64,000 nt of DNA from an uncultured Methylococcaceae bacterium (GCA_903928685.1 CAIYRS010000111.1:17594-81593), one strand, 5' to 3'; positions 28,007 through 37,350 are shown, counted from the stretch's first letter. A program made the numbers and translations. The notes: generated by a model from the letters alone, not told the origin.

Positions 28007-30382
28007 ATGCAAATTAGTGAAGCCTGGTTAAGAAACTACGTAAATCCTGCCATTAACACCGAAGAATTGGTCGCACAATTGACGATGGCTGGTTTGGAAG
28101 TCGATTCCGTTCAAGCTGCCGCCGCCGACTTTTCTGGCGTTGTCATTGGCGAAGTCATGGCAATGGAAAAACACCCCGATGCTGACCGTTTGCGTGTTTG
28201 CCAAGTCAATGTCGGTGCGCCCGAACTTTTACAGATTGTTTGTGGTGCCAGCAATGTCCGTGTTGGCCTAAAAATCCCCGCCGCTTTAATTGGCGCGGTA
28301 TTGCCCGGCGATTTTAAAATCAAAAAATCCAAACTTCGCGGCGTTGAATCGTCCGGGATGTTATGTTCGGAAAAAGAATTAGGTATTGCTACCGATTCCC
28401 AAGGACTGATGGAATTAGCGGCTGATGCCCCAGTGGGTAAGGACATCCGTGAATATTTGTCCTTAGACGATAAACTTATCGAAGTGGATTTAACGCCAAA
28501 CCGTGCCGACTGTTTAAGCGTAGAAGGTATCGCCCGCGAAGTTGCTGTACTTAACGGCATCGATATGCAGCCTACTGCTATCGAAGCGGTGGCAATAAGC
28601 CACGCAGATACCTTATCAGTAACAGTACAAGAACCAGCTGCTTGCCCGCGATACCTTGGGCGCTTGCTAAAAAATGTTAATCCAGAAGCGGTAACGCCTT
28701 TATGGATGCAAGAACGCTTACGGCGTTCAGGCTTGCGGAGTTTAGGGCCGCTGGTCGATGTCACCAATTATGTATTATTGGAATTAGGGCAGCCACTTCA
28801 TGCCTTCGATGCTGGCAAATTACAAGGTGGTATCACGGTACGTTTAGCCAAAGATGAAGAAGCGATTGTGCTCCTAAATGGTCAAAGCATTCGCTTAGAA
28901 ACTGACACCTTGGTGATAGCCGATGACCAAAATGCCTTAGCTATTGCTGGAGTAATGGGGGGCAACGGTACGGCTGTTAGCGACACTACCCGCAATGTAT
29001 TTTTGGAATGTGCGTTTTTTACACCACAACAAATCGCTGGCAAAGCCCGTAAATATGGCTTGCATACCGATTCTTCACATCGTTTTGAACGTGGTGTCGA
29101 TGCCACTTTACAGCACCGTGCCATAGAACGCGCTAGCCAACTGATTATCAGTATTGCTGGCGGTGAAGCTGGGCCAATTGTTGATGTGACTGAACAGGCC
29201 GCATTGCCGCAACGTAATGCCGTTGCGCTTAGAAAACAACGGGTCGAAAAAATCTTAGGCATGGCATTGCCGGATGAGCTAATCGTTAGTATTTTCCAAC
29301 GCTTAGGCATGGCAGTTACCACGCAAACCGACGGCTGGTTAGTCACGCCGCCGGGATGTCGCTTTGATATTGCTATCGAAGCCGATCTTATCGAAGAATT
29401 GGCGCGTATTTATGGCTATAACAATCTGCCAAGTACCCAGCCAATGATGCGTAGCAGTTTGGCGCAAGCCAGCGAAGCAGTCATCAATCTTGACCGCATC
29501 AAAGACTTACTGGTAGACCGTGGCTATCAAGAAGCCATCACCTATAGTTTTGTTGATGAAGACATCCAAAAAACCATTGCGCCAGATTGTGAGCCGATTC
29601 GTCTGAAAAATCCGATTTCCTCGGAATTGTCAGTCATGCGCACCACCTTATGGTGTGGTTTATTAAAAGCGGCGCTCCACAACACCAATCGCCAACAAAC
29701 GCGGGTGCGCTTATTTGAGACAGGCTTACGCTTCATCAAAAGCAACGGCGAAACCGTACAGCAAAAAATGCTGGCGGGCTTGGCATTAGGTGCAGCATCG
29801 CCAGAACAATGGGCAGAAAACAGCCGAAAAGTTGATTTTTTCGATATAAAAGCCGATGTTGAAGCCATGTTTGCGCTAACAGGTTGCCCTGTTGCTTTCG
29901 CCCCAGCTGAGCAAATCGCCTTGCATCCAGGGCAAACAGCACAACTGCTTACCGACGATGGCGAAATTATTGGTTGGTTGGGCATGTTGCACCCTAATCT
30001 GGAAAAACAACTCGGTTTTGACAGCCAAGTGTTTTTGTTTGAATTAGACCAAAACCTGTTGCTGAACAAAAAAATCGCCAAATTCAAACCGTTATCCAAA
30101 TACCCATCGGTACGGCGCGATTTGGCAATAATAGTAAAAGAAGCCGTCACCGCCGATGCCATTATCGCCAGCATCCACGCAAACAATGAAGCCAATCTGC
30201 AAGATGCGCTGATATTTGATGTCTATCGTGGCAAAGGCATAGACGAAGGCCATAAAAGCATGGCCTTAAGTTTTAATTTACAAAACGACACACAAACACT
30301 TACAGACACTGAAATTGATGCTATATTAAACAGAGTCTTAGAGACATTGACCAAAGAATTTAATGCAAAATTGAGGGACTGA
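28007..30382 (+). CDS. pheT: Phenylalanyl-tRNA synthetase beta subunit
   Basis: The 791-residue beta subunit holds the tRNA-binding and editing domains. It begins '[14 protein letters not shown]', has an EMAP-like domain with '[17 protein letters not shown]' and 'IVCGASNVR', the '[18 protein letters not shown]' segment of the B3/B4 region, and a ferredoxin-fold anticodon-binding C-terminus ('[11 protein letters not shown]'). Size and order match E. coli pheT. ihfA begins one base after its stop. Confidence 0.98.
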   Translation: MQISEAWLRNYVNPAINTEELVAQLTMAGLEVDSVQAAAADFSGVVIGEVMAMEKHPDADRLRVCQVNVGAPELLQIVCGASNVRVGLKIPAALIGAVLPGDFKIKKSKLRGVESSGMLCSEKELGIATDSQGLMELAADAPVGKDIREYLSLDDKLIEVDLTPNRADCLSVEGIAREVAVLNGIDMQPTAIEAVAISHADTLSVTVQEPAACPRYLGRLLKNVNPEAVTPLWMQERLRRSGLRSLGPLVDVTNYVLLELGQPLHAFDAGKLQGGITVRLAKDEEAIVLLNGQSIRLETDTLVIADDQNALAIAGVMGGNGTAVSDTTRNVFLECAFFTPQQIAGKARKYGLHTDSSHRFERGVDATLQHRAIERASQLIISIAGGEAGPIVDVTEQAALPQRNAVALRKQRVEKILGMALPDELIVSIFQRLGMAVTTQTDGWLVTPPGCRFDIAIEADLIEELARIYGYNNLPSTQPMMRSSLAQASEAVINLDRIKDLLVDRGYQEAITYSFVDEDIQKTIAPDCEPIRLKNPISSELSVMRTTLWCGLLKAALHNTNRQQTRVRLFETGLRFIKSNGETVQQKMLAGLALGAASPEQWAENSRKVDFFDIKADVEAMFALTGCPVAFAPAEQIALHPGQTAQLLTDDGEIIGWLGMLHPNLEKQLGFDSQVFLFELDQNLLLNKKIAKFKPLSKYPSVRRDLAIIVKEAVTADAIIASIHANNEANLQDALIFDVYRGKGIDEGHKSMALSFNLQNDTQTLTDTEIDAILNRVLETLTKEFNAKLRD

Positions 30383-30383
30383 A

Positions 30384-30680
30384 ATGGCATTGACTAAAGC
30401 AGATTTCGCTGAAAACCTATTTGAAGAATTAGGCTTAAACAAACGCGAAGCAAAAGATATTGTTGAATTGTTTTTTGAAGAAATCAAAAGCTCCTTAGAA
30501 CAAGGCCAACAAGTAAAAATTTCAGGTTTCGGCAAATTTGAATTGCGCGACAAAAATAGCCGTCCTGGAAGAAACCCAAAAACCGGTGAAGAAATCCCCA
30601 TTACCGCCAGACGCGTAGTGACTTTCCGATCAGGCCAAAAACTTAAAGCTAGAGTAGAAGCCTATGCTGGAGCCGAGTAA
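30384..30680 (+). CDS. ihfA: Integration host factor alpha subunit
   Basis: IHF bends DNA sharply and assists sigma-54 promoters, recombination and replication. The 98-residue protein begins '[18 protein letters not shown]' and has '[36 protein letters not shown]' across its beta arms, including the R-P-G-R-N-P tip with the intercalating proline. It lies one base after pheT, and its end overlaps the MerR gene by 17 bp. This order is conserved in gammaproteobacteria. Confidence 0.97.
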   Translation: MALTKADFAENLFEELGLNKREAKDIVELFFEEIKSSLEQGQQVKISGFGKFELRDKNSRPGRNPKTGEEIPITARRVVTFRSGQKLKARVEAYAGAE

Positions 30681-31017
30681 TAACAACGAATTGCCCGCAA
30701 TTCCCGATAAACGCTATTTCACCATCGGTGAAGTCAGCGAATTATGCGCGGTAAAACCGCATGTTTTACGTTATTGGGAACAAGAGTTTACCGGGCTAAG
30801 CCCATCAAAACGGCGTGGCAACCGACGTTATTACCAACGTGGCGACGTACTGATGATTCGTCAAATCAGGGCGTTGCTATACGAACAAGGCTATACCATT
30901 GGCGGCGCAAGAACCTATCTTGCCCGCCAAGATAGTATTCCCGATAATGCTGGCAGCACCGTAGCGTTATCACAAATACTCGAAGAATTAGACGAAATAT
31001 TACAAATACTGGGCTAA
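30664..31017 (+). CDS. MerR-family transcriptional regulator downstream of ihfA
   Basis: The 117-residue protein has an N-terminal MerR winged helix ('[25 protein letters not shown]', then '[30 protein letters not shown]'). A short helical C-terminus without obvious metal-binding cysteines follows. This small MerR-type gene follows ihfA in many gammaproteobacteria, but its target is not established. It overlaps ihfA by 17 bp, so it is co-transcribed with the translation block. Confidence 0.9.
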   Translation: MLEPSNNNELPAIPDKRYFTIGEVSELCAVKPHVLRYWEQEFTGLSPSKRRGNRRYYQRGDVLMIRQIRALLYEQGYTIGGARTYLARQDSIPDNAGSTVALSQILEELDEILQILG

Positions 31018-31044
31018 TTTTTAATTAAAGCACAGCAAATACAG

Positions 31045-31050
31045 TATAAT
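31045..31050 (+). promoter_or_regulatory. -10 box of the tRNA-Pro promoter
   Basis: A perfect TATAAT lies about 60 bp before tRNA-Pro, followed by a GC-containing discriminator. The matching -35 region near 31022 (TAATTA) is weak. Reasonable as a stable-RNA promoter. Confidence 0.5.
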
Positions 31051-31110
31051 CCGCAGCCTTGCTTTAAGGCTCAAACACCTTCCAAAATTTCCGCAACAAA
31101 CATTTATAGT

Positions 31111-31187
31111 CGGGACGTAGCGCAGCTTGGTAGCGCACTTGTCTGGGGGACAAGGGGTCGCAGGTTCGAATCCTGTCGTTCCGACCA
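31111..31187 (+). tRNA. tRNA-Pro (anticodon GGG)
   Basis: This 77-nt cloverleaf has acceptor CGGGACG pairing with CGTTCCG (one G-T), then A and encoded CCA. The D-arm is GCGC/GCGC. The anticodon stem CTTGT/ACAAG closes loop CTGGGGG with anticodon GGG, and the T-arm contains TTCGAAT. It reads CCC and CCU. The accessory region starts just after it. Confidence 0.97.
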
Positions 31188-31389
31188 ATAAAATCAATTA
31201 GATAAAAAATATCATTTTTAGTAAAAATAGAAAAATTGCTTTTGGGATAACATTTAAACGATTATTTCAAATAAGAAGTTTTTTATTTTCGATACACCTC
31301 TTCAGCGCACACTGGCAATAACGAAGTACGCAATGCTTACATTGAAGCCGATTTGGTTGGCGATTTTTGTTTGATAGTCTGATAAAAAA
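31188..31389. other. Gene-free junction between tRNA-Pro and the accessory region
   Basis: About 200 AT-rich bases with no credible gene. No obvious terminator follows the tRNA. I looked for a copy of the tRNA 3' end further right (to about 38600) as an attachment-site duplicate and found none by eye. Confidence 0.4.
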
Positions 31390-31785
31390 TTAAGGCTCAA
31401 TTACCTTTATACCAATATTTAAACCAATCGCTTTATTAATGAGCCTCTTATCAAAACTGACAAATTCACTGGCAGATAAACTACAAGCCAAGTGTAAAGC
31501 ATCGGCAAAATCCATTCCTTGTTGATGCCATGCTAACGCGCTAAGCACAGCAGCCTTATGTTCAGTAATGACGTTATGCAATCCCAATAAACCCGACAAA
31601 GCATAACCAACACGATCAGACGGAAAACGGTAGCTGAAACGTAACACCCATTCCGTTTCTAAAATAACGGTAGTGGGGATAAAAAGCTGGGCGGATTCAG
31701 CAAAAACCCTGTAAGCCTTTTGATATTGGGCTTCATCGTCCTTGGTTAAAAATCGTACTATCACATTGGTGTCAACTGCGATCAT
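31390..31785 (-). CDS. vapC: VapC-type PIN-domain ribonuclease toxin
   Basis: The 131-residue PIN-domain protein begins 'MIAVDTNVIVRFL' with the first catalytic aspartate (residue 5). 'LETEWVLR' supplies the acidic residue, and 'DFADALHLA' and 'FVSFDKRL' the C-terminal aspartates, so the four-acid active site is intact. VapC toxins cut tRNA or rRNA when freed from VapB. The ATG at 31785 is used: the upstream part of the frame is not PIN-like. It overlaps the antitoxin gene by 14 bp, typical of vapBC. Confidence 0.88.
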   Translation of the reverse strand: MIAVDTNVIVRFLTKDDEAQYQKAYRVFAESAQLFIPTTVILETEWVLRFSYRFPSDRVGYALSGLLGLHNVITEHKAAVLSALAWHQQGMDFADALHLACSLSASEFVSFDKRLINKAIGLNIGIKVIEP

Positions 31786-32041
31786 GTTGTCCCCATTCAG
31801 CGGCAATGCCTTGTTGAATGGCCTCGTCCATTTCTTCAATGGTTTTTGCCTCGCCTTGATAAGCCAAGCAGCCTGCAATTGCGTCAATGGACGTATTTGG
31901 CATGATTTTTTTTGGCTTCAATAAAATGCCTTGCGGGGTAGATTCAATTTCCAATTCTTGTCCGATAGCCAAATGATAAGCATCGCATATTGTTTTTGGA
32001 ATGGTCACATGCCTTCGGCTAGATAAATGGGTGGTTTTCAT
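31772..32041 (-). CDS. vapB: AbrB/VapB-type antitoxin
   Basis: The 89-residue protein has an N-terminal AbrB/SpoVT swapped-hairpin domain: 'SSRRHVTIPKTICDAYHLAIGQELEIESTPQGILLKPK' spread over about residues 7-44. An acidic helical tail to bind the toxin follows. It precedes and overlaps the PIN toxin, so it is almost certainly the cognate antitoxin and operon repressor. The product and gene order fit; the subfamily of VapB is uncertain. Confidence 0.85.
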   Translation of the reverse strand: MKTTHLSSRRHVTIPKTICDAYHLAIGQELEIESTPQGILLKPKKIMPNTSIDAIAGCLAYQGEAKTIEEMDEAIQQGIAAEWGQHDRS

Positions 32042-32090
32042 GTTAATTATCCTAAAAATATTTTTTCAAGTGGCTATTTAACGACTTTCA

Positions 32091-32363
32091 TTATTTCAGT
32101 AAAGCTAACGTTTGTTGGGCGTTGTTGACCATTTCATTGACTAACTCAGGCTCGTAATCATAGATAGTTTCATTTTCAAGTTGTAATTTTTGAATGAAGG
32201 TTAATCGGTCATAACCTGCCAATTCGGCGGCTTTGCCTAAGCTGAGTTTGTTTTTCCGATAAAGTATTAAAGCGTGGTTAAACAACATGGTCTTGATAAA
32301 GTCTTCTTGTTTTTCTTTGACAGAAATTAGGAAGTTATCGGGTATGTTTATCGTTAGTTGCAT
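32091..32363 (-). CDS. UPF0175 family small protein (putative antitoxin)
   Basis: The 90-residue protein has the UPF0175 pattern: 'QLTINIPDN' at the N-terminus, then a helix-turn-helix-like 'ALILYRKNKLSLGKAAELAGYDRLTF'. UPF0175 proteins are usually antitoxins paired with DUF3368 PIN toxins. Here no such partner is adjacent, and the gene lies 49 bp upstream of vapB in the same orientation. It could be an orphan antitoxin or a third member of the vapBC operon. Confidence 0.75.
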   Translation of the reverse strand: MQLTINIPDNFLISVKEKQEDFIKTMLFNHALILYRKNKLSLGKAAELAGYDRLTFIQKLQLENETIYDYEPELVNEMVNNAQQTLALLK

Positions 32364-32398
32364 GGTTAGTCTCCTACAAGTGTTATAGACTGGAATTG

Positions 32399-34891
32399 CT
32401 AATACTGCCCCATATTCTCAACCCGAAACACTTGGTTTGGCTCAATTTTCTGGGTCGATTCGATATAGTGCATCATCCAAAGCCGCCCATCTTCTTGGGG
32501 CGACAGCATTAACGGCTTGCCATACAACTTATGTTCCGCCCTGATTTTATCCAAGGTGTTTTCACAATTGATGATATGCCCGCCTTTCGTTTCCACTAAC
32601 AAAATACCGTCACCGTGATAACGGTCTTTAACGCCCACGATAAAGTCAGGAAAATAACGGTCGCCAATCGGCATGACGATGCCTACTGCCCAAGGTTTGC
32701 TGGATTCGTTCCGATGCCACCAAAGCACCGTGCCACTCGTATCTGCATCCAATAGTTGGGCAAATTGGCGTTCCGTGTTGTTAAGGTCTTGCGGCATGAT
32801 GCCATAGACATTCAGCCTGGAGCGGCTTACACCCTCTGGCACTTCAAGAAAAGGCGGTAATTCCTTGGCATCTTCAATGGTTTTAAAGTTGGCGGCACAA
32901 ACACGGGCGGCATCACGCACTAACACGGGAAACGTTGCCAAAATCAAGTTTAGGGCGCGGGCTAAGTCCGGCTCGCTTAAATCCATGCCCTGATGTTCGT
33001 TGTATTCAGTTTTTAAACGCGCCAGCAATAAAGGGTTCAAGTCCCGTTGGTCAATATAACTGGCATCATCCAGCACTTTTTGCGCCCGCCTATAAATTTC
33101 GGCATTCGACAATCTAGCTTGGACACTATCCACATTGCCATCAGGTTGGGTAAAAATATCGTCGATGGTGTTACGGGTAATTTTCAAACTTTTCCGCAAT
33201 CCAGCATTTAACTCGCGGTCACTGAATTTAATGCGCTTACTGATACAGTCCACCAGCTCATCGGTACGCATCGGCAAGCGTTCAGTCTTAAAACGGGTCG
33301 GCACATCTTCACGCAAGGCGAAGCGGCTATTTCCAGCCACTATTGGACGATGATAAGGCGCAGTTGTATACGATTCATTGATTTGTGGGGGTGGCGCGAT
33401 AAAGTCAGAAAACAGTGAAAAATTCGTGCCTTGAAAACTCACTACATCCGTATTTGTAGATGTCGTGCTTGGTTTGGTGGGTACTTGCCAATCAGGCGGT
33501 TTAAAACCTTGCGGCAATAACGACATTTGCCCGTTGGTAGACACTTGCACCTCGGTTTGACCAGCATACTTAACCACCATGGTATACGGCGTAATTTCAG
33601 ACAGTTGTGTCGTGATGGCATTGATTTTTGAACCCGCATTTATCAAACCGCTTTGGCTTTCTGAATCGGCAAGAAACACATAACCAAAGCGCAACAAATC
33701 CGGTACGGTTTTGCTGATAGCCATTGCGCGTAAACGATGATGCACCCGTAAAATCCGCCCAACGACTTGAATGCCAAAATCGGTGCTTTTCGCGCCGCGT
33801 AACGATACCAACGTAAAAGCGCGTGGCGCGTCAAAACCCAAGGCCACAGCAACCTTAAATATCAATACCTCCTTGGTTTCATCCCGTGCCACTGCCAACA
33901 AATCATCATTAGGTTCATCAGCGGTGTACCACGCAATCGCCTCTTCAGCCACACCCAAATTCAGCAAATGCTGTTTGGCTTCAGTAATTGCCGATTCACC
34001 CACTTTGCCAGTATTGCCCACTTGCACCAACATCAACGGCGTTACCCGAATATTGGCCTCAAGCAACCGCGCCTTTATCAGTTGATGGGTGCGCCAGCCG
34101 TCTTCCAGTGCGGTGGCTTGTAGATTTACCAATTCTTTTTGGTCATCCGCCACCAGATAAGCAACCGACTTTACCGCATCTTTAATTAAACCCGCGTCCA
34201 CGGCATGTTGCCGTGACACTTGAATCCTATGCACGATTGCCAAACTTGCCGCTTTTTTAAAGGCTTCAACATCGGCATCATCGGGTGTGGCGGTAATCAG
34301 TAAAGTAAAATCAGGGCGCATGATGTCGCGATAAAATTTCACCGCTTCCGTGGCTTTGGTAAAGCTGTGATGGGCTTCATCCACCACCACGCCAATGCGA
34401 AAACCTGCCTCGCGCAATTCGGGGATAAAATTATCCAAAGCCAGAGACAAATCGCCGCTGCTCCTTAGTTTGCGGGACCCCGCATTACGCGCGGCAACCG
34501 ATGCCCAAGTGGTAACAAACACATCGCCGCTGTTGGCAGAATAGGTCTTACGGTCACAACTTAAATCGCGGATAGTCAGCGCGTTAAAATCCCGCTTTAA
34601 CGCACCTTTAGCCTGTTCCACCAAATTGGCAAAGGGTGTGAACCAAAACCAAATAATCTTGGCATTATGTTGGTCATCGCTACGGGCAAAACTTTCGGCA
34701 ATTTTACCCGCAATAAAGGTCTTGCCTGCGCCTGTCGGGGCTTCCAACAACACACAACCGTTAAAAGCACTAATGGCGCGTTGGTCTTCACCCGTATTGA
34801 CTTGCTGTAATTGGCTTTCGGCATAACGGAAAATATCCAGCGCGTTCGCCACCGCGTCATCCTGATAGCCGATTCGGATAGTGTTGCTCAT
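32399..34891 (-). CDS. res: Type III restriction enzyme subunit Res (helicase-nuclease)
   Basis: The 830-residue protein is a DEAD/DEAH-type superfamily 2 helicase: Walker A 'LEAPTGAGKTFIAGK', DEAH box 'VVDEAHHSF', motif III 'LLITATPDD', and motif VI-like 'GIQVVGRILRVHHR'. The C-terminus has a PD-(D/E)xK nuclease signature, 'FPDFIVGVKDRYHGDGILLV' followed by ETKGG. With Mod it would cut unmodified DNA after ATP-driven movement from asymmetric sites. All motifs look intact. It lies downstream of mod in the same direction but is separated from it by the DUF559 cassette. Confidence 0.85.
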   Translation of the reverse strand: MSNTIRIGYQDDAVANALDIFRYAESQLQQVNTGEDQRAISAFNGCVLLEAPTGAGKTFIAGKIAESFARSDDQHNAKIIWFWFTPFANLVEQAKGALKRDFNALTIRDLSCDRKTYSANSGDVFVTTWASVAARNAGSRKLRSSGDLSLALDNFIPELREAGFRIGVVVDEAHHSFTKATEAVKFYRDIMRPDFTLLITATPDDADVEAFKKAASLAIVHRIQVSRQHAVDAGLIKDAVKSVAYLVADDQKELVNLQATALEDGWRTHQLIKARLLEANIRVTPLMLVQVGNTGKVGESAITEAKQHLLNLGVAEEAIAWYTADEPNDDLLAVARDETKEVLIFKVAVALGFDAPRAFTLVSLRGAKSTDFGIQVVGRILRVHHRLRAMAISKTVPDLLRFGYVFLADSESQSGLINAGSKINAITTQLSEITPYTMVVKYAGQTEVQVSTNGQMSLLPQGFKPPDWQVPTKPSTTSTNTDVVSFQGTNFSLFSDFIAPPPQINESYTTAPYHRPIVAGNSRFALREDVPTRFKTERLPMRTDELVDCISKRIKFSDRELNAGLRKSLKITRNTIDDIFTQPDGNVDSVQARLSNAEIYRRAQKVLDDASYIDQRDLNPLLLARLKTEYNEHQGMDLSEPDLARALNLILATFPVLVRDAARVCAANFKTIEDAKELPPFLEVPEGVSRSRLNVYGIMPQDLNNTERQFAQLLDADTSGTVLWWHRNESSKPWAVGIVMPIGDRYFPDFIVGVKDRYHGDGILLVETKGGHIINCENTLDKIRAEHKLYGKPLMLSPQEDGRLWMMHYIESTQKIEPNQVFRVENMGQY

Positions 34892-34952
34892 TCATTCAGC
34901 CTTTTATTGGAATGTCGGTTCATTTTTTTCCTTACATATCGGATGCGCATAA

Positions 34953-35342
34953 TCATTCCCCCCTTTGTAAAGGGGGGCTAGGGGGGATTTTCCCCTGCAC
35001 CACCCCAAAAATAACATCCATAACACCTGTAATATTCTTCAACACATCTAAATTGGTAAAACGCAGCACCGTCAAACCTTGCTGGGCTAAAAAAGCACTA
35101 CGCTGCCGATCATAGTCTTGTTGGGCTGGGTCAAAATGTTGCCCGCCATCCACTTCAATGACCAAATCGGCACGGGGCGCATAAAAATCAACAATAAATT
35201 TGCCAATGGGTTTTTGCCGATAAAACTGCACGTCCAAGATTTGTTTGCGGCGTACTCGTGACCATAAAAGTTGTTCCGCATCCGTCATATTGCTACGCAA
35301 CATGCGGGCTTTGGGTTTCAGTTTTGGGTTGTAGTTGAGCAT
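34953..35342 (-). CDS. DUF559 endonuclease-like protein inside a repeat-bounded cassette
   Basis: The 129-residue protein has the DUF559 fold related to Vsr and restriction endonucleases: 'MLRSNMTDAEQLLWSRVRRKQ', 'FYRQKPIGKFIVDFYAP', and the catalytic-type 'LVIEVDGGQHFD' (E..D/H). The gene lies between near-identical inverted repeats. The last residues, 'KIPPSPPLQRGE', are encoded inside the left repeat and the stop falls on its first base. The right repeat lies 3 bp before the ATG and supplies the G-rich ribosome site. It separates mod from res and is read in the same direction. Confidence 0.85.
   Translation of the reverse strand: MLNYNPKLKPKARMLRSNMTDAEQLLWSRVRRKQILDVQFYRQKPIGKFIVDFYAPRADLVIEVDGGQHFDPAQQDYDRQRSAFLAQQGLTVLRFTNLDVLKNITGVMDVIFGVVQGKIPPSPPLQRGE
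34955..34991 (+). repeat. Terminal inverted repeat, left copy, of the DUF559 cassette
   Basis: The 37-bp unit starts ATTCCCCCCTTTG and ends CTAGGGGGGATTTT. Its inner part is itself a hairpin (CCCCCCTTTG with AAAGGGGGG). It matches the reverse complement of the right copy with only a small difference in the spacer run. Confidence 0.9.
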
Positions 35343-35345
35343 TTT

Positions 35346-35383
35346 AAAATCCCCCCTAGCCCCCCTTTTTCAAAGGGGGGAAT
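35346..35383 (-). repeat. Terminal inverted repeat, right copy, of the DUF559 cassette
   Basis: The 38-bp unit starts AAAATCCCCCCTAG on the plus strand and ends CAAAGGGGGGAAT. It is the inverted partner of the copy at 34955 and lies 3 bp upstream of the DUF559 start codon. Confidence 0.9.
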
Positions 35384-35440
35384 AATGTCGAATCCCTATT
35401 TTTGTCAAAATTGGGAATAATGTTCATATTCCGCCGTCAG

Positions 35441-35475
35441 CTCCCCCCTTTGAAAAAGGGGGGTTGGGGGGGGGT
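35441..35475 (+). repeat. Third, diverged copy of the CCCCCC-TTTG-A-GGGGGG repeat
   Basis: CTCCCCCCTTTG, an A-run, then GGGGGGTTGGGGGGGG. It is in the same orientation as the left copy, with TTGGGG in place of CTAGGGG, 7 bp from the mod stop codon. It could act as the mod terminator hairpin. Confidence 0.8.
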
Positions 35476-35482
35476 ATCAAAT

Positions 35483-37123
35483 TCACTTGTTACCAAAGCG
35501 ATCCACTAAAAATTGTGGAATTGGTAAAAAACTCACCCGTTCATCCTCAAAATGTTGCCGTAACAAACCCGGTTGCCATGAATAAATAAGCAGCGTCGAA
35601 TCAGTGGCAAGTGCGGTGGTCAACGCTTCCAAAACCGTTTCATTAATTTTGGGCAGATACAGCACATTAGCCGTTTCTAGCTCAAGCTGTTGAACCAGCG
35701 CATCGGCATTATAGGGCGACACCGTTTCCGTATGGGTTAAGCATAAGGCCGTCCATATCGCTTCATGTTGGATGCTGTTGAACAAGGTTTCGGCAGGGTG
35801 GCGGTGGCTACGTAAATACGCGAAACTGCCGCCTAAACCCGTTACGGCTTCCCCTTTTTTGTTGGTGTAGCCTTGCATCACCCGTCGCACTCGTTCGGCA
35901 CATACGTCACGACATAGGTTTTTGTCGGGTTCGTCTGTGGTGGCTTCGGTGCTGGACACCAAGATAAAGCGGCGATTACCGCCGTCTTCGGCATTAAGTT
36001 TCTCGATGGCGTGGGCGGTTGTGCCGCTGCCTGCGAAGAAGTCTAGGATTATTGAATTTTTATTGGTTGCTAGTTGTAAAATTCGTTTAATTAAACGTAA
36101 AGGTTTTGGTGTATCAAATACAGATGATTCAGGGAATAGATCGTTGACTTCTTTTTTAGCCTCTTGATTGTGTCCGACATCCGCATATTTCCAAATTGTC
36201 TGACAAGCTGTGCCTTGCTTGACTTCAGAAAGAAAGCGTTTAATTGCTGGAACATTATTACCATTCGTGCCAAACCAAATACGATTATCCGCAACCATTT
36301 TCTGAAAAACTGGTTCTGTATATAACCAACAACGTCCATTGGGTAACGTGTGTTGTTTTCCGTTCGGGGCAGTCAAAATATAGAACTGGCTTGCCGTACC
36401 ATGACCTGCTTGAGCAGTTGAATCTACTGATTTCCAAACTCCGCGTGCGTCATTGTCAAGATTGCGATAACGAGCGTTCATTTCATCTGAACGCTCTAAT
36501 AAATTCGGATACCAATTGGTTTTGTTCTTGGCATATACAATTACAAAATCATGAGATTCAGAAAACCATTTTACGGCGTTTTGAGGGCTATACCTTTTTT
36601 CCCACACAATTGTGCTTACAAAATTTGGCTCACCAAAAACACTATCTAGCAATAACTTCAAATTCGCTTGCTCATTATCGTCAATCGAAACAAAAATCAC
36701 CCCATCCTCAGCCAACAATTCCCGTGCCTGTTGCAAACGTCGGTACATGAACTCCAGCCACTTGGAGTGCCGATAACTGTCTTCCTTATCGACAAAACGG
36801 TCGTTATAAATGAAATCACGGCTACCCGTGTTGTAAGGCGGGTCAATGTAGATGCAATTGATTTTGCCCGCATGGGTCATCCGCAAATAGCGCAGGGCAT
36901 CAAAATTGTCGCCTTCAATAATCAGGTTGCGGTAAGGCGCATCGCCACACGACAAGGCAGGGTCAAAATCCAGTGTGACAAAATCATCATTGACAGCTTT
37001 TTCATGTTCAATCTCTTTGCGCTCCCACACCAAGCCAAATCGGGGGCGGCGGTCGCGCAAGCGCAATTCACGAAGCAATTCTTCGCGGCTGTAATCGTCG
37101 TAGTTGTCAGCCATGTTTACCAT
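35483..37123 (-). CDS. mod: Type III restriction-modification DNA methyltransferase Mod
   Basis: The 546-residue protein is a beta-class N6-adenine methyltransferase: motif IV 'YIDPPYNTGSRDFIYNDRF' comes first, and the AdoMet motif I 'ILDFFAGSGTTAHAIEKLN' follows about 250 residues later. The target-recognition region lies between them, as in type III Mod proteins. It both modifies its site and gives Res its specificity. The start could be the ATG at 37123 or at 37114; neither has a strong ribosome site. No phase-variable simple repeat is visible in it. Confidence 0.9.
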   Translation of the reverse strand: MVNMADNYDDYSREELLRELRLRDRRPRFGLVWERKEIEHEKAVNDDFVTLDFDPALSCGDAPYRNLIIEGDNFDALRYLRMTHAGKINCIYIDPPYNTGSRDFIYNDRFVDKEDSYRHSKWLEFMYRRLQQARELLAEDGVIFVSIDDNEQANLKLLLDSVFGEPNFVSTIVWEKRYSPQNAVKWFSESHDFVIVYAKNKTNWYPNLLERSDEMNARYRNLDNDARGVWKSVDSTAQAGHGTASQFYILTAPNGKQHTLPNGRCWLYTEPVFQKMVADNRIWFGTNGNNVPAIKRFLSEVKQGTACQTIWKYADVGHNQEAKKEVNDLFPESSVFDTPKPLRLIKRILQLATNKNSIILDFFAGSGTTAHAIEKLNAEDGGNRRFILVSSTEATTDEPDKNLCRDVCAERVRRVMQGYTNKKGEAVTGLGGSFAYLRSHRHPAETLFNSIQHEAIWTALCLTHTETVSPYNADALVQQLELETANVLYLPKINETVLEALTTALATDSTLLIYSWQPGLLRQHFEDERVSFLPIPQFLVDRFGNK

Positions 37124-37350
37124 TTAGTTGATAATTTGTAGAAACGTAAAACTTTAGGAGTTGTGTGTGGTGATTGTTGCAAGCCATCTGCTATCCGTTG
37201 CATAAGGGCATGATCCATCAAGTCATGCGCGGTAAGTTGACCTGATTTTACGCCACGAAGCAACGCATTAGCCGCTTCTATCCGCGCCTTGGTATAGAAA
37301 ACGTAACCTTCATGTTTGATAATCCTGACAAAGTAAAGGTTTACAAAGTA
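37117..37350 (-). pseudogene. Open frame before mod, no standard start codon
   Basis: Between stops at 37351-37353 and 37117-37119 there is a minus-strand frame of 77 codons with gene-like composition, including 'IKHEGYVFYTKARIEAANAL' and 'LTAHDLMDHALMQRIADGL'. No ATG or GTG occurs in the first 29 codons. Its stop overlaps the first codons of mod, the usual geometry of translational coupling. I read it as the 3' remainder of a broken gene, possibly the former first gene of the mod-res operon. I do not recognise the family. Confidence 0.35.
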
